From contig JBAHVR010000315.1 in NCBI GenBank assembly GCA_036898135.1, positions 1-64,000 of the forward strand: DNA of 64,000 bases, read 5' to 3'. Under the pieces are notes generated by a model. It saw only the letters and a list, made by a program, of their open reading frames with translations. It searched no databases and was not told where the DNA came from. Both the position numbers and the translations under genes were made by a program. This document shows positions 24,761-36,408 of this stretch, in pieces (the first letter of the stretch is position 1; the number at the start of each line of letters is the position of its first letter). The DNA comes from Oncomelania hupensis. Its lineage: Eukaryota > Mollusca > Gastropoda > Littorinimorpha > Pomatiopsidae.

Positions 24761-25620
24761 TAATGTCTTTTGGATCTTTTTAACTATCTACTCATTATTT
24801 CATAGAAATACCCCAACACACCAACAATTCGCTTAAATTACAGAAGAAAATGTGTGAATCCCTTCAGACGCTAAGATCACATCAGGATGGGCACAAGGTC
24901 GTGTTGGAGTAAAGTCCAAATAAGTGAACCTAGAAAGCAGCATCATTCGTCATTCGTAACTCGATGTCAGAGACAGAAAGACAGACAGACGACTAGTCGG
25001 ACCACTTAAGTGACCAAACTGGGACCTTTTATTTATTTATTTATTTTACCCAGTGCATAAGTTTAAACTAAATGGAGTGGTGGGTGATAGAGAAGTTCCG
25101 TGCAGGTCACTGTACTGTCTGACATTTTAATATTGTCCTGAGAGGAAGAGTCAATGTTAGTTTGTATGTCTGTCTGTCTGTCATGTGTGTGTGTGTGTGT
25201 GTTTCAGTGTGTGTTGTCTCTGTGTATGTCCAGTATGAAGGGGTTAATGCGTGTGTATGTTTCTGTGTGTGTTGTGTGTGCGCTGTTTATAAGGGGGTGG
25301 GTAAGGTAGTGGGCCAGTGTGTGTATAGCCTACTTATTCATTATTAATCCACGTTGCCCTCTGCTGACTGTTGTGACGGACATTTGTCGTGCACACATCA
25401 GTCTGCAGGGAGAGACGTGCATATGATAATCCTATTACTCTACTGGTAGTTGTGGGTGTCGTTGGTTTTCACCACCATGATGTAGGAAGAGAAGAAGACT
25501 GTAGAAGACATTGTAAGCAAGGGCTACCTAGGAAACATTTCGCTATGGGTGGACAGAAATAGACAGACAGATAGAGCTTCAGCTGCGGCGGTCACTTGTG
25601 GTGGGCAGTCTGTGGAGGTC
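24760..25620. other. Intronic DNA without recognised features
   Basis: Includes a short (GT)n tract near 25185-25205 but no ORF or repeat family that I can identify. Confidence 0.4.
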
Positions 25621-25621
25621 C

Positions 25622-25915
25622 ACGGTGTGTTTGTAAGACAATGTCTGTATGTAATATCACTTGTTGTTATGTAGCCTGTGTTTGTAAGGCAATGTCTGTA
25701 TGTACTATAACTTGTTATGTAGCCTGTGTTTGTAAGACAATGTATGTAATATAACGTGTTGTTATGTAGCCTGTGTTTGTAAGACAATGTATGTACTATA
25801 ACTTGTTATGTAGCCTGTGTTTGTAAGACAATGTATGTAATATAACTTGTTATGTAGTCTGTGTTTGTAAGACAATGTCTGTTTGTAATATAACTTGTTA
25901 TGTAGCCTGCGTACA
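25622..25915. repeat. ~33-46-bp variable minisatellite
   Basis: About seven units built on TGTAGCCTGTGTTTGTAAGA followed by CAATGTATGTAATATAACTT and GTTA. Unit length varies through loss of internal segments. Confidence 0.9.
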
Positions 25916-26138
25916 GGCTCACATCAAAACGCTAATGATGATCAAGCCCTAATAAATTATTAATATAAGACATCTACAACACCTTAGCATTGTAGTCGAC
26001 GTAGAATGAACGGTCAGTACAGTATCTAGCGTCCTCCTCTTCCTCCAACCTCCCCATCTTCCACATCCTCATCATCATTATTATAATCATCATCATCATC
26101 GTTACCACCACCACCATTATCACCATCATTACCAACAC

Positions 26139-26447
26139 ATTTTATATGTATGTGTTTTGTTGATATTTTGTGGTGATGTTTGTATTCTGTTTTGTTTTTG
26201 TGGTTGGGGTTTGATGGATTGGAGTGTGGCTTCAGCGTCCCCTGCGTGGAATGTCTTTGTTGTACGGTGACCGGCTGGTGGAATGCCTTCGGTGTTGCTG
26301 CTGGAGTTGTTTCGGCGGATCTTTTATGCAGATCAGGGGTGGGTCCTCTTTCAGCCGGGTTGTGGACTTGATTTTGTGGTCCCGATTCGGCTCTTTGCAG
26401 TCCGCTGGACCCTGTAAGCAATGACTAACTAACTAACTAACTAACCA
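26139..26447 (+). mobile_element. LINE 3' end, RNase H lineage, (ACTA)n tail
   Basis: A 309-bp 5'-truncated copy ending TTTGCAGTCCGCTGGACCCT then an (AACT)n tail. It is related to the 3' end at 34010-34060 and to the ~700-bp elements. A flanking 8-bp direct repeat, ACCAACAC, at 26131-26138 and 26448-26455 is consistent with a target-site duplication, though it is short. Confidence 0.75.
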
Positions 26448-26883
26448 ACCAACACTCATTTGTTAGCTGTCTGTGTTCTCAGTGTCTAATGCAAGCCTTT
26501 ACAACATAACAGGACAGAAGACGTGGATTTTGACAAGCGGCTTAATCAGCTTTTTGGACTCAACAGGGCGATACACTTACAAACTATTGTAATTATCAGA
26601 GAGTAAGAGTAGGTGCACAACCCGTTTAGGAATGACCATTGATGTGCAGCCATATGTAGTGCTGGCAGCCTGCAAACTGCTGTACAAATGCTCTGTCATC
26701 CGTAGCATACTTTGCTCTCTCTTGTATCAGGAGGTTCATTGTTGAACAAATTCTGCTTTTCATCCAAATTGTACGGCTGACGTCGTCTACAGTATTACCG
26801 TTAGTCCCATCATATTCCCCCAACCGTCCCTCCTCATTTTCCCTTCATATTTCAATCTCTCTTTCTGTCCTTCCCTATCCCCA

Positions 26884-26887
<4 letters not shown>

Positions 26888-26932
<45 letters not shown>
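26888..26932. repeat. (CT)n microsatellite
   Basis: Pure CT tract. The sequence around it (26460-27470) is otherwise unremarkable intron with a short (TG)n at 27236-27256. Confidence 0.95.
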
Positions 26933-26935
<3 letters not shown>

Positions 26936-27469
26936 CCTCTCTTCCCTTATTAACCTTCCTTCTCTACCTTTCGTGCTGGTATTGTGATGCTTGTTTTGTA
27001 TTTTTTTCCATCCTTTACCCATCAGTTGCCTCGCCCTGTTTGTCAACACTCACTTCAACAGTTATCGATCTTGTTCAAAGTTTGACGGCTTGACTTAAGG
27101 CGCTTTCTGTAGTGAAACCACTTCTATAGCACTTGTTCTGTCTTCACTGCTGTTGGCGACCATTTTACAGCCACTGCCAACCTCACAGTGATTGGTCTTT
27201 TCAGTGTGTGTCTGCGCGAGCCTGGGTGTGTGCATGTGTGTGCGTGTGTGTGTGTGGCTAGGTAGAAACGCCTTTATTCTGACATACACTTGAACCTCTA
27301 CGTACTTTCTTTTGATGGACCCCGTTATTTTGACGTGCGGTAGATAATTGCGAGCCAACAGTTCTTTCTTCTTTCAGTAGTCAGCTTACTACTCTTTCTG
27401 CCTTTTCTGATCTTTTCATGCTCTTTCTTCTTCATCTTCTTCTGAATGAAACTAAATGTAAGGCTAAGA

Positions 27470-27838
27470 AGGGGAGTGAATGAACTGAAGAAGAGTGATA
27501 CAAGAGGAGGGGTGAATGAACTAAAGAAGAGTGATACAAGAGGAGGAGTGAATGAACTAAAGAAGAGTGATACAAGAGGAGAAGTGAATGAACTAAAGAA
27601 GAGTGATACAAGAGGAGGAGTGAATGAACTAAAGAAGAGTGATACAAGAGGAGGAGTGAATGAACTAAAGAAGAGTGATACAAGAGGAGGAGTGAATGAA
27701 CTAAAGAAGAGCGATACAAGAGGAGGAGTGAATGAACTAAAGAAGAGTGATACAAGAGGAGGAGTGAATGAACTAAAGAAGAGTGATACAAGAGGAGGAG
27801 TGAATGAACTAAAGAAGAGTGATACAAGAGGAGGGATG
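27470..27838. repeat. 36-bp minisatellite, ten near-identical copies
   Basis: Units of GTGAATGAACTAAAGAAGAG followed by TGATACAAGAGGAGGA. The 36-bp period keeps frames open on both strands (27446-27868 plus, 27432-27827 minus). Very low divergence points to recent expansion. Confidence 0.95.
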
Positions 27839-28131
27839 TGGGAAGGGGTGGAGTTTTACTTTAAGTAATGCCAGCGTTAATCTTTTGGCAACAGCTGTCA
27901 GGTCAATTAACCTTTGACGCTGAGTTTATAAAAAAAAACTTTCTGTTCAAACATAAAAATATCATATATGACCTATTAGGTAAAAGAATTAACATGCAAG
28001 GATGGTATTAAGGAAGAATTTATCCAATGGAAAATCCGTGAAGTCGTACAGTACCCACCGCTGATGAACTAGGGCCTATTAGTATTATGTAACAAAAATT
28101 ACAGAAAATTGCAGGTCGTGATTGCCGTGTT

Positions 28132-28185
28132 TGATTGACAGGAACTCCTATTAGATGTGTTTGATTGACAGGAACACCTATTTGA
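28132..28185 (+). repeat. 30-bp tandem duplication across a 3' splice site
   Basis: TGTTTGATTGACAG plus the first bases of the C2A exon (GAACACCTATTTGAC) is preceded by a diverged copy 30 bp upstream (GAACTCCTATTAGAT). Use of the upstream acceptor at 28142 would add ten codons, one of which is TGA, so only the downstream acceptor is productive. Confidence 0.9.
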
Positions 28186-28342
28186 CGTCAGCGACCTGCA
28201 GCACGAACCGCCCCTTATCTCCAAGTGCGGCAGTCTTGAAGTGACCTTTACCTATGAACCCACCAAGGCCAAGATGACCATCACCATCCACAGAGCGCGA
28301 GAGATCCCGGCCAAAGACAGAGGAGGAGCCAATAACACCCAG
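28172..28342 (+). CDS. SYT14: Synaptotagmin-14/16-like, C2A exon 1
   Basis: 57 codons, phase 0 to phase 0, between TTGACAG and GTATAG. It encodes CGSLEVTFTYEPTKAKMTIT then IHRAREIPAKDRGG, the first strands of a C2 domain. Calcium-binding loop 1 is degenerate: the usual SDPYVK region reads NNTQVRV, so an expected Asp is missing, as in vertebrate SYT14 and SYT16. The family is thought to be calcium-independent and membrane-trafficking related. A minisatellite begins right at the 3' end of the exon. Confidence 0.93.
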
Positions 28343-30570
28343 GTATAGTACAGTAGATAGGTCAACACTTAGAGTACAGTAGAAAGGTCAACACTTAGAG
28401 TACAGTAGAAAGGTCAACACTTAGAGTACAGTAGATAGGTCAACACTTAGAGTACAGTAGATAGGTCAACACTTAGAGTACAGTAGATAGGTCAACACTT
28501 AGAGTACAGTAGAAAGGTCAACACTTAGAGTACAGTAGATAGGTCAACACTTAGAGTACAGTAGAAAGGTCAACACTTAGAGTACAGTAGATAGGTCAAC
28601 ACTTAGAGCACAGTAGTAAGGTCAACACTTAGAGCACAGTAGATAGTTCAACACTTAGAGTACAGTAGATAGGTCAACACTTAGAGTACAGTAGAAAGGT
28701 CAACACTTAGAGCACAGTAGTAAGGTCAACACTTAGAGTACAGTAGAAAGGTCAACACTTAGAGTACAGTAGAAAGGTCAACACTTAGAGTACAGTAGAT
28801 AGGTCAATACTTAGAGTACAGTAGATAGGTCAACACTTAGAGTACAGTAGATAGGTCAACATTTAGAGTACAGTAGATAGGTCAACACTTAGAGTACAGT
28901 AGAAAGGTCAACACTTAGAGTACAGTAGAAAGGTCAACACTTAGAGTACAGTAGAAAGGTCAACTCTTAGAGAACAGTAGATAGGTCAACACTTAGAGTA
29001 CAGTAGATAGGTCATCTCCATCTTCCTATATGCTTGCAAAGCATGGACCCGCACGGCAGATATCCAACGAAGAATACAAAGCATGGAGATGAGGTGCTAC
29101 AGAAGACTTCTGGCAATTTCCTAGACCCAACACATCACCAACGACGAAGTCCGACAGACCATCACACAAGCCATTGGACAATACGATGACCTGCTCACAG
29201 TGGTGAAGAAACGGAAACTCCGATGGTATGGCCATATCACCAGATCATCAGGCCTTGCAAAGACTATTCTGCAAGGCACAGTGCAAGGAGGTAGAAGAAG
29301 AGGGAGACCGAAAAAGAGGTGGGAGGACAACATTCGAGAATGGACTGGTTTGACACTGAGCGAAGCCATCAGGGCTGCTGAGGGCAGAGAAAGATGGAGT
29401 ATGCTGGTTAAACGATCATCTTTGGTGCCCCTACGACCTCCGGGTTACGGGACAGGACAGGACAGATAGGTCAACACTTAGAGTACAGTAGATAGGTCAA
29501 CACTTAGAATACAGTAGATAGGTCAACACTTAGAGTACAGTAGAAAGGTCAACCCTTAGAGTACAGTAGGAAGAAGGTCAAAACTTTGAGCACAGTAAAA
29601 AGATCAACACTTAGAATACAATAGATAGGTCAACACTTAGAGTACAGTAGATAAGTCAACACTTAGAGTACAGTAGATAAGCCAACACTTAGAGTACAGT
29701 AGATAGGTCAGCTTAGAGTACAGTAAAAAGGTCAACCCTTAGAGTACAGTAGATGTCAACACATATAGTACAATAAATATGTAAACATTTATAGGGCAGT
29801 AGATACAGTAGATTAGTCAACACTTATAGTGCAATAGATAACTCAACACTTGTAGTACAGTAGATAAGTCAACACTTGCACTGTTCTAGCTATAGTACAG
29901 TAGATAAGTCAACACTTGCACTGTTCTAGCTATAGTACTGCAGATAAGTCAACACTATAGTACAGAAGATAATTTAAGTACTTGTACTGCTCTAGCTATA
30001 GTACAGAATATAAGTCAACACTTGCACTGTTCTAGCTATAGTACAGGAGATAAGTCAACACTGTAATACAGGAGATAAGTCAACACTTGCACCGTTCTAG
30101 CTATAGTACAGGAGATAAGTCAACACTGTAATACAGGAGATAATTCAACACTTGCACTGTTCTAGCTATAGTACAGGAGATAAGTCAACACTGTAATACA
30201 GAATATAAGTCAACACTTGCACCGTTCTAGCTATAGTACAGGAGATACGTTAACACTTGCACTGTTGTAGCGATAACACAGTAGATAAGTCAACACTTGC
30301 ACTGTTCTAGCTATAGTACAGCAGATAAGTCAACACTTGCACTGTTCTAGCTATAGTACAGCAGATAAGTCAACACTTGCACTGTTATAGCTATAGTACA
30401 GCAGATAAGTCAACACTATAGTACAATAGAGGTCAACACTTACACTGTTGTAGTATAACACAGTAGATAAGTCAACAGTTGCACTGTTCTAAGTATAGTA
30501 CAGTAGATAAGTCAACACTTGCACTGTTTTAGCTATAGTACAGTAGATAAGTCAACACTTACCTTGCTGT
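28343..30570. repeat. 26-bp minisatellite grading into a ~40-bp form
   Basis: Begins at the donor of the C2A exon. Up to about 29750 the unit is ATAGGTCAACACTTAGAGTA then CAGTAG. From about 29870 it is longer: ATAAGTCAACACTTGCACTG then TTCTAGCTATAGTACAGTAG. A LINE fragment at 29012-29464 splits it. Confidence 0.95.
29012..29464 (+). mobile_element. 5'-truncated (GGATA)-tail LINE inside the minisatellite
   Basis: Encodes the C-terminal segment of the LINE polyprotein, closely matching the long copy at 52119-54290 (LRWYGHITRSSGLAKTI and GRPKKRWEDNIREWTGL). It ends in a short GGACA/GGATA tail. GATAGGTCA occurs on both sides, but this is also the array unit, so a target duplication cannot be separated from the repeat. 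Confidence 0.9.
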
Positions 30571-30654
30571 GTTCTAGGTCAGTGGGCTAGTATGGAGCTT
30601 TTCAAAAACAGTAATTATGCCGAGATATTGTAGATGAATTTGTGTTTGAAAAAC

Positions 30655-31012
30655 GTAATATTTTTTTCTAGCTGGAATTGTGCTTGACAAAGGTAATATG
30701 TTATCACAGCTGGAATTGTGCTTGACAAAGGTAATATGTTATCACAGCTGGAATTGGATTTAACAAACATAATAATATGTTATATAGCTGGAATCGTGTT
30801 TGACAAACTTAATGGGTTTTTTTTCCCGGTGGGATTGTGTTTAACAAATGTAATATTTTATATAGCTGGAATCGTGTTTAACAAATGTAATATGTTATCG
30901 CAGCTAAAATTTGGTATGATGAACGTAATATGTTATTTCAGCTGAAATTGGGTTTGACAAACGTAATATGTTAAATCAGCTGGAATTGTGTTTGACAAAT
31001 ATAACAAATTAT
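30655..31012. repeat. ~38-bp minisatellite next to an exon
   Basis: About nine diverged units of CAGCTGGAATTGTGTTTGAC followed by AAACGTAATATGTTAT. It stops roughly 15 bp upstream of the 3' splice site of the next synaptotagmin exon. Confidence 0.85.
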
Positions 31013-31026
31013 GTTTTGTGAAACAG

Positions 31027-31135
31027 GTCAGAGTGATGTTACTGCCGACTAAAAAGCAAAAGTTCAAGACCAAGGTCAAGGAAGGTCAAGAGCCGGCCTA
31101 TGACGAGACCTTCACCTTCACTAAGGTCACGCCAG
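31027..31135 (+). CDS. SYT14: Synaptotagmin-14/16-like, C2A exon 2
   Basis: 109 bp, phase 0 to phase 1, between GTGAAACAG and GTAGCA. It encodes VRVMLLPTKKQKFKTKVKEG followed by QEPAYDETFTFTKVTP, the LLP-x-KK and N/A-P-x-x-x-E-x-F-x-F core of a C2 domain. The polybasic strand (KKQKFKTK) is kept, which in the family supports phospholipid or protein contacts. Confidence 0.95.
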
Positions 31136-31679
31136 GTAGCATTTTCTTATGTTTTGATTTGTGTTTATTTTTTCATGCCAATGGTGTTAGCATGTTGAAC
31201 ATTTTGAATAAGGCAAGATTGGCACTCAAACACAATGTATCAGCCACTGGGGCGATACGTAAGGAATTGGAACTGGCTTAAGAGCCAATACAGAAAGTAC
31301 TACATCCCCTCCCCTATTACAGTGGTATATTATTATATTATAACGTAGCTGAGCTGGGTATTTGACTCTGGAATCTCGGTCTCGTCCTTGAGAACACGGT
31401 CCAACCATGGTCCCTATGCATGAAAAAGGAATAAAGTAGTTATTCGGGATTATGCAGCTATTCCAGAATTGCAGACCATTATTTGGTATACATGAAAACG
31501 TAATTGCCTATTCTCTTTTCTTATTCCGGTATAAAGTCATTCATACCATCCTTTCAGTCGGGATATATCTCTTATTCCTGCTTCCATCGCTGAAACAAAA
31601 TGACCGCTGTTGTTGTATATCGGCAAAATCGCAGACGACAACAATACGCCAGAAATCGCATTTTTACTGATCGAATTCA

Positions 31680-31905
31680 CCCTTTCAAAACAAGTGATGA
31701 TGTGGAACTGTACGACAAATTCACCCTTTGGAAACATGTGATGATGTGGAACTGTACGACAAATTCACCCTTTAAAAACATGTGATGATGTGGAACTGTA
31801 CGACAAATTCACCCTTTGGAAACATGTGATGATGTGGAACTGTACGACAAATTCACCCTTTGGAAACATGTGATGATGTGGAACTGTATGACAAATTCAG
31901 ATTCA
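31680..31905. repeat. ~44-bp minisatellite
   Basis: Five units of CACCCTTTGGAAACATGTGA followed by TGATGTGGAACTGTACGACA and AATT. The intron around it (31136-32075) shows no other feature. Confidence 0.9.
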
Positions 31906-32078
31906 GGAGGAACGGCATTATAGACCTAAAGGACGACATTTATAAAGACATAAAAGTGGTGAATCGGCATGGATCTTTACCACTACAAGTTTGTTCGTTC
32001 GTTAAATAAATGAATGTCCCCCAGACACGTAGCGTAAAAGGGGACGTAAATATTATATGAAATGTTAATTAAGATGTG

Positions 32079-32373
32079 GCATTTCCTATACCCAGCACAT
32101 CACCAACGACGAAGTCTGAAAGACCATCACATAAGCCATTGGACAACACGATGACATGCTCACCAGAGCATCAGGCCTTGCAAAGACTATCCTGTTAGGC
32201 ACGGTACAAGGAGGCAAAAGAAGAGGGAGACAGTGAGGACATCATTCGAGAATGATCTGGCTTGACGCTGAGCGAAGCCATGAGGGTTGCTGTAGACAGA
32301 GAAAGGTGGAGTACGTTAGTTAAACGATCATCTGTAGTGCCCCAACGACCTACGAGTTACGGGATAGGATAGG
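32079..32373 (+). mobile_element. Degenerate (GGATA)-tail LINE 3' fragment
   Basis: Diverged copy of the LINE C-terminal region (CACATCACCAACGACGAAGT through GGGATAGGATAGG) with internal deletions. It is flanked by an 8-bp direct repeat, AAGATGTG, at 32071-32078 and 32374-32381. Confidence 0.85.
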
Positions 32374-32890
32374 AAGATGTGACTAAAAATACCCTGGTGC
32401 CACTTCCATTCAGGACCAGATTAAAATCAATTAAAAAATAATGGAATAATGGAAGGGACAGTCATTTATTTCAAATACACATTTCTCATAGCACTTCGTT
32501 AAATGCTAGTGGTACGGTGCTTTGTGGTATATGGCGCATGCGCAGTAGCAGGAAAACCCCTGTTCTAAATATAGCACATAGGAATAGCTATTCTATAACA
32601 CCTATTCCGCTGGAGTGTGTCATTTATAGTAGTTTATGCTGAAAAATATTCTGGAATAGCTATACCGGTTTAACCGATACTTTAGCATAAAGTTATTCCT
32701 TTTTTTCGTGCATACGGTCCCAGAACTGTTATTTTTCATTATCCCTCGAAAGAGAGAGATTTAAAAAAAGGTGTCTTCCAAGGCGGATTGCCGGCTACCT
32801 GTGCCACGACACTCTCTGTAGGTCACTGCCACAAACCTCCATAAAATGCCAACCGACAATGTAGTCCTGTTCACCACCAAAACCAGAAGA
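32374..32890. other. Intronic DNA without recognised features
   Basis: No repeat family or exon recognised. A minus ORF at 32795-33106 crosses into the LINE tail and has no assigned function. Confidence 0.4.
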
Positions 32891-32891
32891 C

Positions 32892-32955
32892 GATTGGTCC
32901 TGATTTGGCTCTGAAGAGTCCGCTGGACCTAAAGCAATAATCATGTAATGTAATG
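32892..32955 (+). mobile_element. Tail fragment of the ~700-bp element / RNase H LINE
   Basis: TTGGTCCTGATTTGGCTCTG and GTCCGCTGGACCTAAAGCAA match the common 3' end, followed by TCATGTAATGTAATG, the same tail type as the copy at 8658. Confidence 0.7.
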
Positions 32956-33109
32956 AATGGTCAGGCGGGGAGAACATATGTCGTGTCGCCTTGTTTTGCA
33001 TAATCCAAGGTCCACACCAAAGGATTGTGCACAGCAGGAGCCACTCAAGGCCAGACAAAAGGGCAGCCTCAAAAAGACCGAAACTTCCCAAGCTGTTTAT
33101 AAGCAACTT

Positions 33110-34062
33110 TATTTAGAAAAATGTTCATTGTATAAAGGATATGAACAACGTTTTACGGACGGGTCGATCTGTGGGAGACTCCTCGACCAGCCTTTGTCTA
33201 CCTGATTTCTGTTCTGTTCATACAGCTGAGCTCAAGACCAATCATTTAGCTCTGAAACAGCTTTATCAATCCAAAAGATCCTCATTTTTAATCATCTGTG
33301 ATTCACTGTCAGCACTTCAGGCTCTTTCCACGAGAAAAGTATCGCACTCTTTCCTGGCAGAGATCCATGACCTCCACACACAACTTGTTTCTGAGGGTAA
33401 AAGGTGTTTATGTGGGTACCTAGTCACATGGGCATCCGCAGCAATATTGCAGTGGACAAAGCGGCTAAAGAAGCTCTGCATCTAGATTTCCCTTCAGAGA
33501 TTTTCCTATTTGTTCCATACTCTGACCTGCGTTGTATGACTGCCTCTTATTGTAAACGGCTGTGGCAGACCCAATGGTCTAACCAAATCAATAACAAATT
33601 ATTTCAAATTCTTCCACATTTGTCTGCTTCTTTGCCTAACTCGCAAAGAAGAAACTGTTTTGGCTCGCCTTCATATTGGGCATACTTATGTCACCCAGTT
33701 TCCTTTTAAAAGGAGAAGAACCACCGTGGTGCTTTGCATGTGGCAAATCCTTTTTCGTCCGCCATTTTGTGTTTGAATGTGCTGATCTGGTTGTTGAAAG
33801 AGAAAGATATTTTGGTTCGATACCTTTTAATGAGATTTTTATAGTTTGCAATAGTAAACACCTTTTTCAATTTTTACATTGTTGGTTTGTTTTATCGTCA
33901 TGTCGTCTTGTTTATATCCTTGGTTACATTTTAATAGTAAGGCTGATTTTATGTACATCTTTTATCGTATTTAAATGTAAGCAGTTTAGTCTGATTTTGT
34001 GGCTTAGTTTTGTATGGTCCTGATTCGGCTCTTGGCACTCTTGGCTGGACCCTAAAAAAATA
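33110..34062 (+). mobile_element. LINE fragment with RNase H domain (I/Nimb-like)
   Basis: 33141-33485 encodes SVHTAELKTNHLALK and LIICDSLSALQAL, the Glu and Asp motifs of RNase H. After a frameshift, 33404-33709 encodes MWVPSHMGIRSNIAVDKAAK, the last RNase H motif, then FVPYSDLRCMTASYCKRLWQ. The following GHTYVTQF and C-x-C-x-x-x-F-x-x-x-H region is broken by frameshifts. The 3' end is TTCGGCTCTTGGCACTCTTG then GCTGGACCCTAAAAAAA. It is 5'-truncated and inactive. RNase H after reverse transcriptase is a feature of the I and Nimb clades. Confidence 0.75.
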
Positions 34063-34176
34063 TCGAATATCTATTTATCAAGGGAAACAATCTCTCCCAA
34101 GCGTGATCAGTCGCCTCCCATTCCGCCACAATAGCATTGAGTTTTAGGAACTTTAGGACTTTAGAACTTTAGGAAC

Positions 34177-34376
34177 AAGGCACAGTGCAAGGAGGTAGAA
34201 GAAGAGGGAGACCGAAAAAGAGGTGGGAGGACAACATTCGAGAATGGACTGGTTTGACACTGAGCGAAGCCATCAGGGCTGCTGAGGACAGAGAAAGATG
34301 GAGTATGCTGGTTAAACGATCATCTGTGGTGCCCCTACGACCTCCGGGTTACGGGACAGGATAGGATAGGATAGGA
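34177..34376 (+). mobile_element. 200-bp (GGATA)-tail LINE 3' fragment with clear TSD
   Basis: Closely matches the 3' end of the 52119-54290 element and ends GGACAGGATAGGATAGGATA. A perfect 9-bp target duplication, TTTAGGAAC, lies at 34168-34176 and 34377-34385. It inserted about 150 bp upstream of a synaptotagmin exon. Confidence 0.95.
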
Positions 34377-34527
34377 TTTAGGAACTTAGAGGTATATTTG
34401 TGTCCCTCTGAAATCAGTGGTGGACTAACTTGTCAACAACGCTGTTAAGTAAGGTATTTTGTGTCATGCCGACCTGACGTTAATAATGGTTGTACCATTG
34501 ACAGGGTGTGTGTGTGTGTGTCTGCAG

Positions 34528-34685
34528 ATGAAGTGCCGGGCATGGGGCTACGATTCAGACTGTATGGACTGGAGAGGATGCGCAGAGAGAGGATGATCGG
34601 CGAGAGCGTGATCGGCTTTGCCTCTCTCAACCTGGATGAAACATCCACACACTGGGTCATCCTGGAACCACGCAGCAATCTCAGT
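34528..34685 (+). CDS. SYT14: Synaptotagmin-14/16-like, C2A exon 3
   Basis: 158 bp, phase 1 to phase 0, after TGTCTGCAG and before GTCGGT. It encodes VPGMGLRFRLYGLERMRRER, MIGESVIGFASLNLDE and WVILEPRSNLS. Loop 3, which holds three aspartates in calcium-binding synaptotagmins, reads YGLERMRRER and has none, so C2A is predicted not to bind calcium. RFRLYG and VILEP are family-typical. Confidence 0.95.
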
Positions 34686-34960
34686 GTCGGTTTTATTGCC
34701 TTGGTGGTGCCTTTGCTTGATGGTGGTGGTGGTGGTGGTGTTTGTTGTTGTTGCTATTATTGTCGAACATGAATCAGCGTTATGAACTGCACTACACTGG
34801 AGATCTCTATCAATGTCACTGTCGTCATAACCAACATCGATCATCGGGGTCATCGCCCTTATCAATTTATATTGTTATCATCGTTGAAGTTATTTCATTT
34901 TCTTACATCGTCATGAGTTTTATCCGTTGTCATATATTCACCTTTGTTCCCATCCTGTCC

Positions 34961-35158
<198 letters not shown>

Positions 35159-35326
35159 ATCACCATGATCACATTTTGAAATATTGTTGTTACGTTTTGA
35201 CGTCGCACTGTAAAAGGGCTTGCTGTGAAGACGAAGATGGACCATCGTACGTGTGTTATCACATTACCATTTTTCTTGTGTTGTGTGATAGGCTTGGCTA
35301 ATTATGTTGTGTTTTGTGTGGGACAG

Positions 35327-35516
35327 CACGGTGACTCTGGCTTTGACGTGTCCAGCCTGTCACGTAGCGACTCTGCGTCCTCCACACAGTCGTTACAGCA
35401 TGGTGGTATGCCGGAGCTGTTGGTGGGTCTGGCCTACAATGGCACCACGGGACGTCTGGCCGTACAGATCATCAAGGGCAGCAACTTCAGAAACATGGCC
35501 ATGAACAGAGCGCCTG
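35327..35516 (+). CDS. SYT14: Synaptotagmin-14/16-like, linker and C2B exon 1
   Basis: 190 bp, phase 0 to phase 1, after GTGTGGGACAG and before GTCAGT. It encodes the Ser-rich inter-C2 linker (SLSRSDSASSTQSLQHGG) and then MPELLVGLAYNGTTGRLAVQ and IIKGSNFRNMAMNRAP. YN-x-TTGRL and the KGS-x-F-x-N motif are characteristic of SYT14/16 C2B. Most loop-1 aspartates of calcium-binding C2B domains are replaced (NMAMNRAP). Confidence 0.95.
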
Positions 35517-35597
35517 GTCAGTACAATGCAGTCTTTCTGCTCCATCTTTCCTGTCATTGCTCTCTCTGAGTGGTGTGACGACGACCACGACGATTAG

Positions 35598-35603
35598 TGC
35601 TGC

Positions 35604-35659
<56 letters not shown>

Positions 35660-35660
35660 G
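35598..35660. repeat. (CTG)n-(ATG)n microsatellite
   Basis: Eight to nine CTG units followed by about ten GAT units, intronic. Confidence 0.95.
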
Positions 35661-35817
35661 CGATCTTTTTCTATATGTATGGAATAGCCATTTCCATGGT
35701 CACGGTACTTTATGATGGCAATTGCACGATATAGACATAAACACTCTATATTTATCCATACCAAATGTTAAAAGTTTTTGTTTTCTTGCCAATAGCATGG
35801 CAGATAGGGCAGCCAGT

Positions 35818-35819
<2 letters not shown>

Positions 35820-35867
<48 letters not shown>

Positions 35868-36115
35868 GTATTTATATAGCGCGTTTTCCTAATGACATCA
35901 GCTCAAAGCGCAGTTCTCACGCATGTATACTTAACGTTAACATCAAAATACATACGAAAAGAAGTGACACAAAAACGAGACGCTAATAAATTATGCAAGG
36001 TCATAACATAAACATGAAAGAGGAAAAGAAGTTTGTTAAAGATGCAGTGTTTGAGACAAGCCATTGAATATTGCCTAAAGAGGTCTACATTGAATACAAA
36101 GACGACGGCAGGTTA
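35820..36115 (-). mobile_element. 5'-truncated L2/CR1-like LINE 3' end
   Basis: On the minus strand the sequence ends GCGCTATATAAATACTTTAT then (TTA)n and matches the 3' UTR at 24575-24745 of the plus-strand LINE (CTTTGAGCTGATGTCATTA and TTCTTTTCGTATGTATTT). No coding part remains. Confidence 0.8.
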
Positions 36116-36195
36116 GATCTCGACAACAAATAATGACCATTGTCCTTGTGACTAACGAGGTGTTGTTGACTGTTGTATGCCGTATACCGTTGCAG

Positions 36196-36408
36196 ATACC
36201 TACGTCAAGGTGACGCTGATGTCGGCCACAGGGCAGGAGCTGCAGCGCTGCAAGACGTCCGTCAGGCGTGGTCAGCCCAACCCGCTGTTCAAGGAGACCT
36301 TCATGCTTCAGCTGGCGCTCTTCCAGCTCAATGACGTCACAATCATGTTCTCCGTGTACAACAAAAAGTCCATGAAGAAGAAGGAGATGATTGGCTGGTT
36401 CTCCCTAG
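36196..36408 (+). CDS. SYT14: Synaptotagmin-14/16-like, C2B exon 2
   Basis: 213 bp, phase 1 to phase 1, after GTTGCAG and before GTCAGT. It encodes [40 protein letters not shown] and [27 protein letters not shown] and YNK-x-SMK-x-KEMIGW are near-diagnostic for SYT14/16. Loop 3 ([10 protein letters not shown]) lacks calcium-binding aspartates and is strongly basic. The last 19 bases of the exon and the donor are the first unit of a 40-bp tandem array. Confidence 0.97.

Noticed and set aside
27432..27868. ORFs of 131-140 codons on both strands
   Set aside because: The 36-bp repeat unit lacks stops on both strands; simultaneous openness argues against coding.
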